Shown here: positions 16,849 through 23,979 of the stretch, in pieces
Layout of the letters: each line of letters starts with the position of its first letter
Position numbering within the stretch: the stretch's first letter is position 1
IMG/VR virus record: IMGVR_UViG_3300031951_001058
Location: 1 to 26,254 of that record
Direction: 5' to 3' (one strand)
Length of the DNA: 26,254 nt
DNA from: a virus
Notes under the pieces: model-generated
The model's input: only the letters and a program-made list of their open reading frames with translations
The model's database searches: none
Told to the model about the DNA's origin: nothing
Made by a program: the position numbers and the translations under genes

Positions 16849-17061
16849 ATGGAAGAAGAACTATTCGGTAAATTATTTAATACAGTTCCACTTGTAGATG
16901 AAAATCATTTAGATACGATTTTAAGTACAATGGACAAACCACACGCAACTTATATACTCGTACAAGCAGTTAAACACGCATATCACTCAGGAGTATACTC
17001 ATTGGGTGAATCCGAAGTAATCTCAAAGTGTATTAGAGTCTTAGGAAAAGAAGAGTCATAA
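16849..17061 (+). CDS. small hypothetical protein
   Basis: This 70-residue protein (MEEELFGKLFNTVPLVDENH...) is helical and acidic at the start. It has TYILVQAVKHAYHSGVYSLG in the middle and ends in KCIRVLGKEES. I recognise no family. It stands alone, preceded by the divergent gap with TATAAATA and followed directly by a hairpin terminator that begins at its stop codon. A compact gene with its own promoter and terminator supports it being real. Its function is unknown. Confidence 0.6.
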   Translation: MEEELFGKLFNTVPLVDENHLDTILSTMDKPHATYILVQAVKHAYHSGVYSLGESEVISKCIRVLGKEES

Positions 17062-17092
17062 AAAAAGGTCAGTTTTATAACTGACCTTTTTT
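17061..17092. terminator. bidirectional terminator between convergent genes
   Basis: GGTCAGTT (17067-17074) pairs with AACTGACC (17079-17086) around loop TTAT, flanked by six A's on the left and a T run on the right. It can end both the 70-residue gene (+) and the 17113-17451 gene (-). Confidence 0.8.
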
Positions 17093-17112
17093 ATTGTGAT
17101 TTAATTTTTTTA

Positions 17113-17451
17113 TTAGAAGTCCGCACCTTCTCCCGCAGTTGTGTCTTTACCATCTTTACCTGTAGTTGGTTGAGTTCCTAAAGATGCTCCAGTCGGAAGT
17201 TGTTCCGCTGGTTTAGTTGGTAACTTACCAACTTCGCCTCCTTGTGTTGCAGTTTTACCTTTTAATGCGTTTTCGATTGCAGCAATTGTTTTAGAACCTA
17301 ATTTACCATCAACAGTTAATCCCGCTTTAAAAGTATCATTTAATAATTGTTGTAACTCAGTTGCGGTCGCTTCGTTGATTCTTCCTTTGGAAGGTGAATA
17401 CATATTAATGATTCTATTTTTTTCTGATTCTGAAATTGTCATTCTTTTCAT
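17113..17451 (-). CDS. putative internal head protein with peptidoglycan-binding-like domain
   Basis: I chose ATG 17451 (MKRMTISESEKNRIINMY) because the longer frame runs inside the upstream gene. The 112-residue protein starts with a leader like that of its neighbour (ISESEKNRI against INESERERI). RINE/AT follows at residues 24-29, the same INE/AT found at the likely cleavage point of the capsid protein. Residues about 29-64 (ATELQQLLNDTFKAGLTVDG, then KLGSKTIAAIENAL) match the PG_binding_1 fold, which grips peptidoglycan. The rest is a low-complexity tail of Gly, Thr and Pro. It lies 22 bp after the 300-residue gene. I infer that it is packaged and delivered, or tail-located, rather than a free enzyme, since no catalytic domain is visible. 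Confidence 0.6.
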   Translation of the reverse strand: MKRMTISESEKNRIINMYSPSKGRINEATATELQQLLNDTFKAGLTVDGKLGSKTIAAIENALKGKTATQGGEVGKLPTKPAEQLPTGASLGTQPTTGKDGKDTTAGEGADF

Positions 17452-17473
17452 TGTCGTATATTTTTTTATTTTG

Positions 17474-18376
17474 TTATGCTTCACCTCCAACAACGTTTGT
17501 AGATGTTGCAGGACCTGTTGGTGTAGATTTAAGTTTATTATAAATCGCGTCAATCGTTGCTTGGTCCATCGTACCTGATTCCGTAACTCCAACTTGTTTT
17601 TGAACTGATTTAATTCTTGGTGCTAATGATGTTCCTGTTCCACCTCCTGATTGCATTTTAGAACCTGGTTTAGGACATTTCCATCCTGAGTTTTTATATC
17701 CCTCAACATCATTACCCCAACCACATTTTTGTGCGTTTGTAGCAACATCACCACCTTTTGTTGATTGGTCAGGATTTGTTTGTTGTTGTTGAGCTTGTTT
17801 AATAATTTGTTGTGTTCTTCTGTATGATTTAATCATAGGTTGATAAACATATTTATTCCATTCAGAATCATCATCAATATCACCATCTAAATCATTAAAT
17901 AGTGTATATCCTGGGTGGTTCTCAGCATATCTTTTAACAACCGCACATAAATCAGGAATTGTTTGTAGTGAACCAAAAGCTTTACCGATTGCTGCCTCAT
18001 CAGTTCCTAAACCTTCCATTGCGTTCCATAATTGGTCAACAACTCCGTCAATTGCGGAGTCATCCATTGTTGTTTCACCAACACCTTTAGCATTACAACC
18101 CTGTGTAATTTTTTGTGCCGCGTCTTTTGACCCAGGACCACTAAACGCTTGATAAATAAGGTTAGCTGCTCCACCTATGATAGCTCCAGGAATAGCACCG
18201 ACACCCGCGAAAGCCGCTCCACCTGCCGCTCCCGCCGCAGTTGCAGTTCCAACTTTACCCCAATCAATTTCATCCAATTCTTCAGATTCTTTTAAATATT
18301 GTTTTCTTGTTGCATATTCGTGCATTCCAAGAATTCTTTCTCTTTCAGATTCATTTATAGAAAATAAGTTCTTCAT
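17474..18376 (-). CDS. multidomain protein: leader, glycine zipper, annexin-like, PG-binding-like
   Basis: This 300-residue protein begins MKNLFSINESERERILGMHE and has LKE/S at residues 28-31, a possible protease site. Residues 43-78 are a glycine/alanine-rich hydrophobic segment (GTATAAGAAGGAAFAGVGAI...), a glycine-zipper that could insert in a membrane. Residues about 108-180 resemble an annexin repeat: GLGTDE at 122-127, then CAVVKRYAENHPGYTLFNDL. Near the C-terminus, RIKSVQKQVGVTESGTMDQA resembles PG_binding_1 again. It has no signal peptide. The smaller neighbour at 17451 shares its two end modules. A packaged protein that touches the cell envelope during DNA entry fits the modules, but this is inference. 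Confidence 0.6.
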   Translation of the reverse strand: MKNLFSINESERERILGMHEYATRKQYLKESEELDEIDWGKVGTATAAGAAGGAAFAGVGAIPGAIIGGAANLIYQAFSGPGSKDAAQKITQGCNAKGVGETTMDDSAIDGVVDQLWNAMEGLGTDEAAIGKAFGSLQTIPDLCAVVKRYAENHPGYTLFNDLDGDIDDDSEWNKYVYQPMIKSYRRTQQIIKQAQQQQTNPDQSTKGGDVATNAQKCGWGNDVEGYKNSGWKCPKPGSKMQSGGGTGTSLAPRIKSVQKQVGVTESGTMDQATIDAIYNKLKSTPTGPATSTNVVGGEA

Positions 18377-18393
18377 AACATTTTTGTTTATTA

Positions 18394-18401
18394 ATAAATA
18401 T
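18394..18401 (-). promoter_or_regulatory. candidate late promoter element ATATTTAT
   Basis: On the minus strand GATATTTATTAATAAAC (18402 to 18386) lies 17 nt before the start of the 300-residue gene. It is nearly identical to the element at 8611-8624 on the other strand. Confidence 0.5.
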
Positions 18402-18462
18402 CGTAATCAATAAAAAAAGTACAAATAAACTTTTCTTAATTTAATTTGTTTGTATATGAATT

Positions 18463-18470
18463 ATATTTAT
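18463..18470 (+). promoter_or_regulatory. candidate late promoter element ATATTTAT
   Basis: ATATTTATTTATAA on the plus strand ends 20 nt before ATG 18491. The DNA also reads TATAAATA on the minus strand (18475 to 18468), so direction is less certain here than elsewhere. Confidence 0.4.
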
Positions 18471-18490
18471 TTATAAAGTTGTTTTGAAAT

Positions 18491-19591
18491 ATGAAAAAAT
18501 TAATCTTAATAGTAGTATTAATGATGTTAAGTTTAACGTCATTTTCACAAACATGTACCACATTAGTTGCAAATGATAGAATGGAAACATTCGATTGGTT
18601 TGGGGATTGGTGGTTATTACAATCAAATTCAGGGTTTTATACAAATGCCTCAACATCTCCAACAACAAGTGCCGCAATATATGGACTAGGTTCAGGAACT
18701 TCTGCAATTGAACAGAATTGGTATGTTTTACCAAATATAACGGGATTAAACCCAACTAGTACATATCAATTTAAATTTAGACTTGCATCATATAAATTTT
18801 CATCTTCCGCAACTTCAGGAGGCGTTGACGGGGGAACAAGTCCTGATTTAATTGAAGTTCAGATATCAACTGACGGTGAGGTTACGTACACTTCAGAAAT
18901 AAGAATCAGGGGATTTTCAAACGCATTTTGGGATTACAATACAAATGGTGTAATTAATAAAACCTCAAACGGAGCTCTTACCACATACTCACCCGTTGCG
19001 GGAGGAAATAGAACAACAACAGGTGATGGTTATTCTGTTATAACACTTACAATACCTCCAGGAATTACACAAATAGCCGTTGATGTTTTGGCAAGAGTAA
19101 ATGCCGCAGGTGAAGAATGGTGGTTCGATGATTTTGAATTATATGAAATATTTGATTGTACTCCATTACCAATTGAATTAATTAATTTTGACGGAACAAA
19201 TAATGTTAGTTATAATAAATTATTTTGGTCAACCGCATCTGAAATAAATAACTCACATTTCACTTTAGAAAGAAGTATTAATGGTCAAGATTGGATTACA
19301 GTATCAACCATTAATGCCGCAGGTAATTCAAACACAACACTATCATACGAATATAAAGATTATAGTTATGTAAGAACCCATGTAAATTATTATAGGTTAA
19401 GTCAAACAGATTATGATGGAGTTAAAGAATACTTCAATATAATAGCAATTCAACCTGATGATACAAATAGTAGTTGTGACGAGTTCGAATATTTTAGTTT
19501 GTCAGGAGTAAAAATTGATATTAATCAAGTACCGACAGGAATTTATTTAAGAAAATGTGATGGTATTGTAGAAAAAATATTTAAACCATAA
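18491..19591 (+). CDS. secreted Bacteroidetes-type protein with T9SS-like C-terminus
   Basis: This 366-residue protein starts with a clear signal peptide (MKKLILIVVLMMLSLTSFSQ), probably cut just before Gln20, as in many Bacteroidetes exported proteins. Residues about 21-220 form a jelly-roll or MAM-like domain (NWYVLPNITGLNPTSTYQF; EEWWFDDFELYEI). Residues about 225-320 match the host-type module 'LPIEL..F...W.TASE.NN..F..ERS..G..W' ending in YYRLSQTDYDGVKEY. The last about 38 residues (FEYFSLSGVKI, then QVPTGIYLRKCDG, then VEKIFK) look like a shortened type A sorting domain of the type IX secretion system. This is a host-surface type protein in a phage, so host surface change or exclusion of other phages is inferred. 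Its end overlaps the HNH gene by 11 bp. Confidence 0.7.
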   Translation: MKKLILIVVLMMLSLTSFSQTCTTLVANDRMETFDWFGDWWLLQSNSGFYTNASTSPTTSAAIYGLGSGTSAIEQNWYVLPNITGLNPTSTYQFKFRLASYKFSSSATSGGVDGGTSPDLIEVQISTDGEVTYTSEIRIRGFSNAFWDYNTNGVINKTSNGALTTYSPVAGGNRTTTGDGYSVITLTIPPGITQIAVDVLARVNAAGEEWWFDDFELYEIFDCTPLPIELINFDGTNNVSYNKLFWSTASEINNSHFTLERSINGQDWITVSTINAAGNSNTTLSYEYKDYSYVRTHVNYYRLSQTDYDGVKEYFNIIAIQPDDTNSSCDEFEYFSLSGVKIDINQVPTGIYLRKCDGIVEKIFKP

Positions 19592-20264
19592 TTTTATTTG
19601 ATTTTCTTATATTTTCTTTTCCCCACATTGGTTGAAGATTTGATAGTGACCAACATTTCATAAACTCTTCGTCACCAATTTCTTGTATATTATACACTGA
19701 AATAGGTAATATGTGGTCGACATGCCATTCCCCATAGTTACCCCATGTCATACCGTCTTTAAATTGGTTTTCCAAATGACCAATAAGTTCTTCAGGAGAA
19801 TATTTTAGAACTTCAAAATAATGACCATTCTTTTGTACATTATTCTCTTTTAATACTTGGTAGATTGCAGTTCTGAAATTATTAATTAATTTATAAATGG
19901 GGTCGTTTGCTTTACGAGTTTTTTCGTAAGTTCTTTTATTTTTTCTATGTCTATCTATATTTTTATCTCTCCATTCTTTATGATATCCATTAAGATAATC
20001 TCTATTTTCTTTAGACCATTTTTGGTGACTTTCTGAAAGTCTTGTTTTATTTTTTTCTCGATATTTTTTATCAGAAACTTTTTTACCTCCTAAAAATTTT
20101 CTTCCGCTCCCTTTAATATTAACACCATTCTCTTTTAATATTCTACTAATTGTAAACGTAGACCAACCAAACTTTTTAGATATTTCGCGCAATCCTTTAA
20201 GTTCATCAACGAACATTTTTTTTATTTCAGTAATCTCTTGTTCTGTGGGGATAATCTTATTCAT
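19581..20264 (-). CDS. free-standing HNH homing endonuclease with N-terminal HTH
   Basis: I chose ATG 20264 (MNKIIPTEQEITEIKKMF); the longer frame runs into the promoter-like gap. The 227-residue protein has an N-terminal helix-turn-helix for site recognition (LREISKKFGWSTFTISRILK). A lysine- and arginine-rich linker follows, and then a C-terminal HNH nuclease of the phage type: FEVLKYSPEELIGHLENQF, DGMTWGNYGEWHVDHILPIS (HVDH near residues 179-182), then CWSLSNLQPMWGKENIRKSN. The catalytic His-Asp-His and final Asn are present, so it looks active. It sits just after the capsid gene and its terminator, a common place for homing endonucleases in T4-like phages. It is not inside an intron that I can see. 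Confidence 0.85.
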   Translation of the reverse strand: MNKIIPTEQEITEIKKMFVDELKGLREISKKFGWSTFTISRILKENGVNIKGSGRKFLGGKKVSDKKYREKNKTRLSESHQKWSKENRDYLNGYHKEWRDKNIDRHRKNKRTYEKTRKANDPIYKLINNFRTAIYQVLKENNVQKNGHYFEVLKYSPEELIGHLENQFKDGMTWGNYGEWHVDHILPISVYNIQEIGDEEFMKCWSLSNLQPMWGKENIRKSNKIMV

Positions 20265-20269
20265 ATAAT

Positions 20270-20277
20270 ATAAATAT
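20270..20277 (-). promoter_or_regulatory. ATATTTAT element close to HNH start
   Basis: The minus strand reads ATATATTTATATTATATG, with the core only 5 nt before the HNH start codon. The spacing differs from the 14-23 nt of other copies, so it may be chance in A+T-rich DNA. Confidence 0.3.
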
Positions 20278-20320
20278 ATTATATTATTACAAAAAAACAA
20301 CTATTTAATTTTAATAATAA

Positions 20321-20347
20321 AAAAAGGTCAGATTTCTCTGACCTTTT
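20321..20347. terminator. terminator downstream of the capsid gene
   Basis: GGTCAGA (20326-20332) pairs with TCTGACC (20337-20343) around loop TTTC, with A's on the left and T's on the right. On the minus strand it follows the capsid stop by 23 bases and ends in a T run, so it should stop head-operon transcripts before the HNH gene. Confidence 0.8.
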
Positions 20348-20369
20348 AAAGATTTATTTAAAGATTTGA

Positions 20370-22247
20370 TTATCTCAATTCTTGTAAATCAAATGTACGA
20401 ACACCATCAACAGTAATACGTGCGTAGAAGCGGTTGTTCACCATCTTTTTCGCGTATCTTGTCATAATACCTTTGATAGGTGTGAAGTTGAATGGGTTGT
20501 ACATTGTAGGTGTTAATTGTAGAGGTACATACGGTGCGTAGATGTAACCTGTGTCTAACAATGATGTTCCTTTGTGCCCGATTAACACTTGGTTAGGTGG
20601 GAAGTAAGGGTCACGGTAAACTTGGTAACGTCCTGCAAGAGTACCAACTCTTTCAATACCCATGTTGTATTGGTCTTGCTCAGGAGACGCGTTAGATACG
20701 TGGAAGTATTCTAAATCGTCGAAGATTGCAGAAACCTCAGATGATACAACAATCCAGTTAGCTCCACCACGAAGTGTAGACTTGTGGATTTGTGCTGACA
20801 ATTGGTTGATTGCAGTAATCAATGTTTGATTCCAATCTTTCTGAGTGTAAGAAGTTGTTAAACCTTGAACTCTTCTCCATCCGTTGTAATCCCAACGTAG
20901 GTTCCAAGCCGCTCCTTTACGTAAGTCACGTAAGATTTCACGGTCAATTTCAGCCGCAACTTGTTCAGAAAGAAGAGCCGTTAACTCAGCTTCTGCGTCA
21001 ATGTTGTGGAATGCCGCTACGTCTTGAGCAAGTTCTGGAGACCACTGAGCTCTTAACTTTCTTTCAGTTACAGTAACTGTTACTGATTGAAGGTCAAAAG
21101 ATACCTCACCAATCTTATCTTCGAACTCAAGTTCTTCGTAACGTCTGAATACCGCAGTTAAACATGTATCTCCTGTAAGAGCCGCAGTAGCCCCATCAGC
21201 AAATGTTGTTCCTGTGTAACCATCTAAAGTACCATCACCACATGTTGCACATACTGGACAAGATAAATCCATTTCTAAATAGATACATCCGTCAGGAGTA
21301 CAAATGTCTTGATAAGTACCACCGTTTCCTTTGTCAGCCCAAGTAGCAGTTGCACGTTTAGTGTAAAGACCGTTAACAATACCTTGACCATATTGTTGTG
21401 TAACAACACGGAAAAGAATTGACTTTGGTTTTGAAGTATCTCCATCTACATAGAATGGATTACAAGTTGAAGCGGTGCTCACTAAATCACACTCATTAGA
21501 CGCAAATAAACGAAGGTCAGACAAGAAAGTTTCTGTGTCATACTCGTTACCATCAGGACCAATCATTTTACCAAGACCGTCTGGTGCGAAACCACAAAGT
21601 CTTACGATAAGTTTTCTTACATTTAAACCATCAAGGTCTACTGTAGTAGCTGAAAGAGGTGTTAATACTCCATTTTCCCATACTACAACGTCTGCATTAA
21701 CAGTAACTGCTGACCAACGACCTTTAGAGTAGTCAAACAACCCTGGAGGGTCTAATTCAGGTTCGTTACCTTCGTAGAATAAATCGTAAAGGTTTTTAGC
21801 GTAAGCTCCTGCCCCTGTGTAACCATTTGATGGGTCACCAGGATAGTTACCAGGAGAACCGATAGGAGCGTAGTGGTCACCACTGAAATCTCCTGCAGTA
21901 CCACCTGAGTAACCTTGGATTTTAGGTACGAAGTAGAACAATTTACCGATAGGTAAGTTCATAGCTTGTACAGAAACGATATCATTCGCTAATAATTTAG
22001 AGAATACACGTCTAACGATAGGGAATACTACAGTTTCGAATGAACCTGAGCTACCGTCAGAAGTTGCTTCATTGATTAGGAAAGACGCTTGGTTCTCATA
22101 TAACTGAGCTACGTTTTCTTTTAGGTGGCCTTTAAGACCTTCTAGGAACCCTAATCTGTCCCATTTGTTAATTGTATCTTCTTTGATAACCTTAAGGTGC
22201 TTAAGACCTATGTTACCAACAAGACCTGATTCTAATAATGCTCCCAT
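20370..22247 (-). CDS. gp23: major capsid protein, T4 gp23-like
   Basis: This 625-residue protein is the HK97-fold major head protein of a T4-like phage. The N-terminus (MGALLESGLVGNIGLKHLKV...) is the scaffold-contact segment. INE/AT at residues 58-62 is the likely prohead protease cut, followed by a GS-rich turn and FPIVRRVFSKLLANDIVSVQ then AMNLPIGKLFYF. That matches the gp23 block with 'RR....L.A.DI..VQPM..P.G..F'. The C-terminus YAPYVPLQLTP, then TRYAKKMVNNRFYARITVDG, also matches gp23. An insertion around residues 310-350 has CTPDGC and CPVCATC, unusual in this family and possibly metal-binding. The gene looks richer in G+C-containing codons than its neighbours, as expected for high expression. 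Confidence 0.95.
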   Translation of the reverse strand: MGALLESGLVGNIGLKHLKVIKEDTINKWDRLGFLEGLKGHLKENVAQLYENQASFLINEATSDGSSGSFETVVFPIVRRVFSKLLANDIVSVQAMNLPIGKLFYFVPKIQGYSGGTAGDFSGDHYAPIGSPGNYPGDPSNGYTGAGAYAKNLYDLFYEGNEPELDPPGLFDYSKGRWSAVTVNADVVVWENGVLTPLSATTVDLDGLNVRKLIVRLCGFAPDGLGKMIGPDGNEYDTETFLSDLRLFASNECDLVSTASTCNPFYVDGDTSKPKSILFRVVTQQYGQGIVNGLYTKRATATWADKGNGGTYQDICTPDGCIYLEMDLSCPVCATCGDGTLDGYTGTTFADGATAALTGDTCLTAVFRRYEELEFEDKIGEVSFDLQSVTVTVTERKLRAQWSPELAQDVAAFHNIDAEAELTALLSEQVAAEIDREILRDLRKGAAWNLRWDYNGWRRVQGLTTSYTQKDWNQTLITAINQLSAQIHKSTLRGGANWIVVSSEVSAIFDDLEYFHVSNASPEQDQYNMGIERVGTLAGRYQVYRDPYFPPNQVLIGHKGTSLLDTGYIYAPYVPLQLTPTMYNPFNFTPIKGIMTRYAKKMVNNRFYARITVDGVRTFDLQELR

Positions 22248-22285
22248 TTTATTGGTTTTTTTGTTTTTAGTTTAGTTTATTTTTA

Positions 22286-23803
22286 TTATCTTAGTTTACC
22301 CATTAAATCTTTCATTCTAAGGAATTGAGGATTTTCATAAGTTTTTGACTCAATTAAGTTAACCGCTGAACCTGTTGAAGGTGCTTTTTCAATTACACGT
22401 TCGATAGACTCATTCATTGGTTGACTTGTCGTAGTTGAAAGCTCATCTTTAATGGTCTTATACAAATTCTTAGATTCTTTAATAGTTTCAACTCCATCGA
22501 ATCTTCTAAGAATGTTGATTTTTTCTTGTTTTGATGTTGAGTGTTCAGTGAACAAACGTGTAGCGTATGCTAAGTTTGAGTTGAATACCGCAACTTCGTT
22601 TAGTTTGTTTCTGAAGATGTTAAGTGCTTTTCTGTATTCTTCATTCTTCTCTCTAAGGATTTGTAACTCTCTTAAAGTTTCACCTTCTTTAATTGCGGTG
22701 TTTGCTTTTGAATGAGCTCTTGGTTTTGGTAAACCACCCTTTCTGAAATTAGAACCACTACCATAAGTTCTTGAAGCTTCTTTAGTCTCCATTTTCTTAG
22801 GTTTGTGTTTGAATTCACCGTCAAGAGTTTCAGTATCTTTGTAAACGTTAACTTTCTTAGCGTTTCCTGTACCCATAGTCTTGTCAGATTTTTTCTTAAC
22901 CACTTTAAAACCTCCACTTGTATTAGGATTTTTAGAATAGATGTCTTTTTTAGGACCTTTTCCGATTCCAACGCCTTTTGGTTTAACTGTTTTTTTAGAC
23001 TCCATCATGTAGTCGTCTTCTTCATACATTTCTTCTTCCATATCTTCTTCGTCATCCTCAAAAGAAATTTCGTAGATTGTTTCTGAATCCATACCTTCCA
23101 TCATTTCGTCTTCTAAGTCTGCGTCACCGTAGAACTCTTCTTCTTCCATCATTTCGTCTTCATCTTCCATCATTTCTTCGAAGTCCATTTCTTCTTCGTC
23201 TTCGAAATCCATGTCCTCTTCATCTTCGTAATCCATATCTTCTTCATCTTCATCTCCGAAAACTTTCGATACGATTGATTCAATAGACTCATCTTCTTCG
23301 TCCATTTCTTCATAACCTTCGTTCTCTTCGTCCCACATTTCGAACATTTCCTCTTCTTCTCCTTCTTGAACAATCATGTATTCTTTGTTTGTTTCGTTAT
23401 CCTTAAGATTAATATTTCCAGCACCGTCTTTTTTAACGATGATTTTATCTTCAGGGTCCATCAATTCGAATACACGAAGAACTTGTTCATCGGATTGACC
23501 TGTCAAGTCGATTGTGTCCATAGAGTCCATGGCCATCATATCTTCGTCTTCATTATCAGTATCCATGTCTTCACCTTCTTCGTCGTCCATTTCTGGCTCT
23601 TCCATTTCAGGCTCTTCCATTTCAACATCTGTTTCAACCTCTGCATCTTCTTCTTCTTGTTCAGATAGAGATTCTTTTACTAGTTCTTTGATTTCTTCCT
23701 TCATTGTTGAAGCAAGTATTCCTTTTGCGTTTTCAGCAACCGCTTCTTCCAAATTTTTCATTTGGATGATTGCTTCTTCTACTAAAGATTTTTCTTTTGC
23801 CAT
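22286..23803 (-). CDS. gp22: prohead core scaffold protein, gp22-like
   Basis: I chose ATG 23803 (MAKEKSLVEEAIIQMKNLEE); the longer frame crosses the promoter-like element. The 505-residue protein has a helical N-terminus, then about 200 residues made mostly of Glu, Asp and Met (EEDMDYEDEEDMDFEDEEE). A lysine-rich middle (KTVKPKGVGIGKGPKKD) is followed by a helical C-terminus (ILREKNEEYRKALNIFRNKL ... NPQFLRMKDLMGKLR). Position between protease and capsid genes and the helical C-terminus support a gp22 role: it would form the core on which the capsid assembles and then be degraded by the protease. It is much longer than T4 gp22, mainly because of the acidic tract. The antisense reading frames here are shadows of that tract. 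Confidence 0.8.
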   Translation of the reverse strand: MAKEKSLVEEAIIQMKNLEEAVAENAKGILASTMKEEIKELVKESLSEQEEEDAEVETDVEMEEPEMEEPEMDDEEGEDMDTDNEDEDMMAMDSMDTIDLTGQSDEQVLRVFELMDPEDKIIVKKDGAGNINLKDNETNKEYMIVQEGEEEEMFEMWDEENEGYEEMDEEDESIESIVSKVFGDEDEEDMDYEDEEDMDFEDEEEMDFEEMMEDEDEMMEEEEFYGDADLEDEMMEGMDSETIYEISFEDDEEDMEEEMYEEDDYMMESKKTVKPKGVGIGKGPKKDIYSKNPNTSGGFKVVKKKSDKTMGTGNAKKVNVYKDTETLDGEFKHKPKKMETKEASRTYGSGSNFRKGGLPKPRAHSKANTAIKEGETLRELQILREKNEEYRKALNIFRNKLNEVAVFNSNLAYATRLFTEHSTSKQEKINILRRFDGVETIKESKNLYKTIKDELSTTTSQPMNESIERVIEKAPSTGSAVNLIESKTYENPQFLRMKDLMGKLR

Positions 23804-23825
23804 TTTGCGTGTTGATTTTTTATAT

Positions 23826-23833
23826 ATAAATAT
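23826..23833 (-). promoter_or_regulatory. candidate late promoter element before scaffold gene
   Basis: On the minus strand AATATTTATATATAAAAAATC lies 22 nt before the scaffold start. A second copy, AAATATTTATATACAAAT (core at 23901 to 23894), lies further upstream. Both are downstream of a terminator, so they could restart transcription for scaffold and capsid genes. Confidence 0.55.
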
Positions 23834-23921
23834 TACCAATTCCTAAAAAAGTCGTTTTTTGACTTTATTCAGAATTAGTTTTTTTATTTGTATATAAATA
23901 TTTCCTTTTTTGGGAAAAACA

Positions 23922-23948
23922 AAAAAGGAGGTCAAAGACCTCCTTTTT
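23922..23948. terminator. terminator between DUF4494-like and scaffold genes
   Basis: GGAGGTC (23927-23933) pairs with GACCTCC (23937-23943) around loop AAA, flanked by A and T runs. On the minus strand it follows the 69-residue gene and precedes the scaffold promoter elements. Confidence 0.8.
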
Positions 23949-23979
23949 AAAATTGATTATTAAATTATTGAAATTTAAA

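Noticed and set aside
18471-18755. Minus-strand frame opposite the secreted-protein gene
   Set aside because: The plus frame has a signal peptide and recognisable domains; the antisense frame has none.
20822-21732. Plus-strand frames opposite the capsid gene
   Set aside because: The capsid gene on the minus strand is certain and these frames lack family resemblance or start signals.
23170-23373. Repetitive coding DNA in the acidic tract considered as a tandem repeat array or CRISPR
   Set aside because: It has no constant repeat or spacer lengths; the repetition follows from Glu/Asp/Met codons.
22452-23846. Several plus-strand reading frames opposite the scaffold gene
   Set aside because: They are antisense shadows of the acidic GAA/GAT-rich tract, giving Ser/Phe/His-rich peptides with no recognisable content.
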